Source: JBBDMW01 sp040878005
Lineage (GTDB): Bacteria; Chloroflexota; Dehalococcoidia; Lucifugimonadales; Lucifugimonadaceae
Assembly: GCA_040878005.1 (NCBI GenBank)
Contig: JBBDMW010000003.1
Span: 1 to 43,395 of the forward strand
DNA: 43,395 nucleotides
Direction of reading: 5' to 3'
A program made the translations under genes and the position numbers. This document shows, piece by piece, positions 42,276 to 43,395 of this stretch; the first letter of the stretch is position 1; every line of letters starts with the position of its first letter. The notes beneath the pieces were generated by a model. It saw only the letters and a list, made by a program, of their open reading frames with translations, ran no database searches and was not told the DNA's origin.

Positions 42276-43145
42276 TCAGACATACTTTTCGTGCAGGCCA
42301 TCCAGGTCCACGCGCCCCGAAGCGTCCTGTAGCACGGCAATATTACGGTCTACTTCGCCAGGCGTGCGCATGCCGACCAGGGCAACATCGACGAGCGGGT
42401 TCGACAGTACGAACTGGAGGAGCGCGGCCGAGTAGTCGAATGCGTCATGAGGACGAATGGCGCTCATCCACTTTTGGAACACGCCGGACGTGAGGCCGCG
42501 CATGGTCACGATGCCCATGTGCACATTTTCCGCCTCGATCATCGATCCAAATGGCCGGTCCGGGGAGTACGGGTGCTGGAAGAGCATGTTGTACTGAATC
42601 TGCATCACGTCGAAGCAGCCCGAGCGTATGAAGCGGTAAACGGGGGCATTCTGGTCCTCGGTGGTGAATCCAATGTGGCCCAGCAGCCCTTCCTCTCGTG
42701 CAGTCTCCAGTGTCTCCAGCACACCGCCCGGCCGCATCACGGCGTGTTCGTCGGCGTCTGAATAAGAGCCGCCATGCACCTGCACGAGGTCAACTCGGTC
42801 AACCCTAAGGTTTCGCAGTGACCGTTCCAGCGAACCGCGAACGTCCTGTTCACGGTGGCTCACCTTCGTGGCGAGGAAGATGCCGGACGTGTTGCCGCCC
42901 AGCGCTTCACCGAATATCTTCTCGCTCTCACCATGGCCATAGGCCGCCGCCGTATCGAAGTAGGTGACACCTGCCACGCGAGCTTGCTGAATGGCAGCGA
43001 TTACTTGATGGCGCTGGTCGTGCTCCTGCGGCGAGTAATGCCCAAGGTAACCGGTCAACCCCGCGGGCGCACCACCGAACCCCAGACGCGACACGTCACA
43101 GCCGGTACGGCCAAGGGATGTGGATTCGAGCCGAGATCCTGCCAA
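42276..43145 (-). CDS. Aldo/keto reductase
   Basis: A 289-residue NADPH-dependent AKR barrel. The catalytic tetrad is D64 and Y69 (YFDTAAAYG), K94 (LATKVS) and H124 (VQVHGG). The opening LGRTGCDVSRLGFGGAP is the family N-terminus; the domain resembles the L-fucose/D-threo-aldose dehydrogenase branch. Sugar or lactol oxidation-reduction is likely. The start is TTG 43145; a GGAG lies about 14 bases upstream, so the exact start is uncertain. First gene of the minus-strand run ending at the VOC gene. Confidence 0.88.
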   Translation of the reverse strand: MAGSRLESTSLGRTGCDVSRLGFGGAPAGLTGYLGHYSPQEHDQRHQVIAAIQQARVAGVTYFDTAAAYGHGESEKIFGEALGGNTSGIFLATKVSHREQDVRGSLERSLRNLRVDRVDLVQVHGGSYSDADEHAVMRPGGVLETLETAREEGLLGHIGFTTEDQNAPVYRFIRSGCFDVMQIQYNMLFQHPYSPDRPFGSMIEAENVHMGIVTMRGLTSGVFQKWMSAIRPHDAFDYSAALLQFVLSNPLVDVALVGMRTPGEVDRNIAVLQDASGRVDLDGLHEKYV

Positions 43146-43171
43146 CCGTTGTTGCTTCTCCGCCTACTTCG

Positions 43172-43339
43172 TCAAGTCCCAGGCCGTGGGCCTACCCCAG
43201 CTTCTGGATTGCTCACAATCGATTCCGCGAGGTCGAAGAATCGATAGATGTACGGTATCGACGCTGAGGGTACAGAGAATCCACGGCTGATGATCTCGTC
43301 GTGCATGCTCGTAGCGTCTCGAGCCAACTGGAGCAACAC
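43172..43339 (-). CDS. Possible small or broken gene at window edge
   Basis: A 55-codon frame with coding-like composition (LARDATSMHDEIISRGF, then an IPYIYRFFDLAES segment) ends at TGA 43172-43174. GTG 43339 is a possible start. In the adjacent frame, TVLKKVDKANK runs in from the edge and stops at TAG near 43343, so a frameshifted older gene is also possible. No family recognised. Confidence 0.3.
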   Translation of the reverse strand: MLLQLARDATSMHDEIISRGFSVPSASIPYIYRFFDLAESIVSNPEAGVGPRPGT

Positions 43340-43395
43340 CTCTAGTGTCGTGTGGCCAAAGTTTTGTTAGCTTTGTCGACCTTCTTCAGCACGGT

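Noticed and set aside
1..43395. tRNA, rRNA or riboswitch genes
   Set aside because: I looked for tRNA T-loop motifs and conserved rRNA blocks by eye and found none; a covariance-model search could still reveal small RNAs.

Overview
The window looks like chromosomal DNA of an uncultured, GC-rich bacterium, most likely a Chloroflexota of the Dehalococcoidia/SAR202 type. This is inferred from Thr/Pro/Ser-rich lipoprotein linkers, two enolase-superfamily paralogs, many small-molecule catabolic enzymes, OSGIN-like and DUF3500 proteins, and very frequent TTG starts. No rRNA, tRNA or CRISPR array was seen, so placement rests on gene content only. The sequence is an assembly scaffold: a run of 100 N at 26600-26699 is flanked by an identical 55-base overlap, and removing the duplicate restores one intact gene.

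Layout. 1-524: non-coding, short repeats. 525-5654: methyltransferase, OSGIN-like flavoprotein, enolase-superfamily enzyme, and a His-rich ZnuA-type lipoprotein preceded by a 17-codon leader ORF. 5676-9014 (minus): NDH-2, amidohydrolase and DUF3500 protein, with a CRP/FNR-like palindrome at the ndh promoter. 9192-11622 (plus): two tandem TIM-barrel isomerase/epimerase paralogs and a RidA-like protein. 11712-18485: crotonase, TIGR01777 epimerase, an MFS protein with a long C-terminal extension, and aconitase. 18741-22545 (plus): ketopantoate-reductase-like enzyme, MFS transporter and a split two-subunit TPP decarboxylase, probably a 2-oxo-acid module. 22542-27122 (minus): a large Ig-like/dockerin-like surface protein and a CocE/NonD hydrolase. 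27435-31805: a soluble histidine kinase with seven tandem GAF domains. 31924-35234 (minus): two paralogous lipoproteins with a BP74-like domain, an SDR and a second enolase-superfamily dehydratase. 35455-36954: GH51 arabinofuranosidase, facing a strong 22-bp palindrome. 36955-38604: a lower-GC patch with a 62-aa two-TM protein and an XRE-NYN-C-terminal-domain protein. 38601-43145 (minus): truncated GNAT, double VOC protein, LURP-one/scramblase-like protein, YtcJ-type amidohydrolase and aldo/keto reductase.

How it works together. Most genes are metabolic: sugar-acid dehydration and reduction (enolase superfamily, SDR, AKR, GH51), amidohydrolases, isomerases and 2-oxo-acid chemistry, arranged in short strand-specific groups with divergent promoters between them. 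The most novel-looking piece is the XRE-NYN gene at 37621-38604. It has a consensus -35, an inverted-repeat operator filling the -35/-10 spacer, and a -10 so close to the ATG that the mRNA is predicted to be leaderless. That suggests an autoregulated RNase-like switch or toxin/defence gene on a recently acquired patch.
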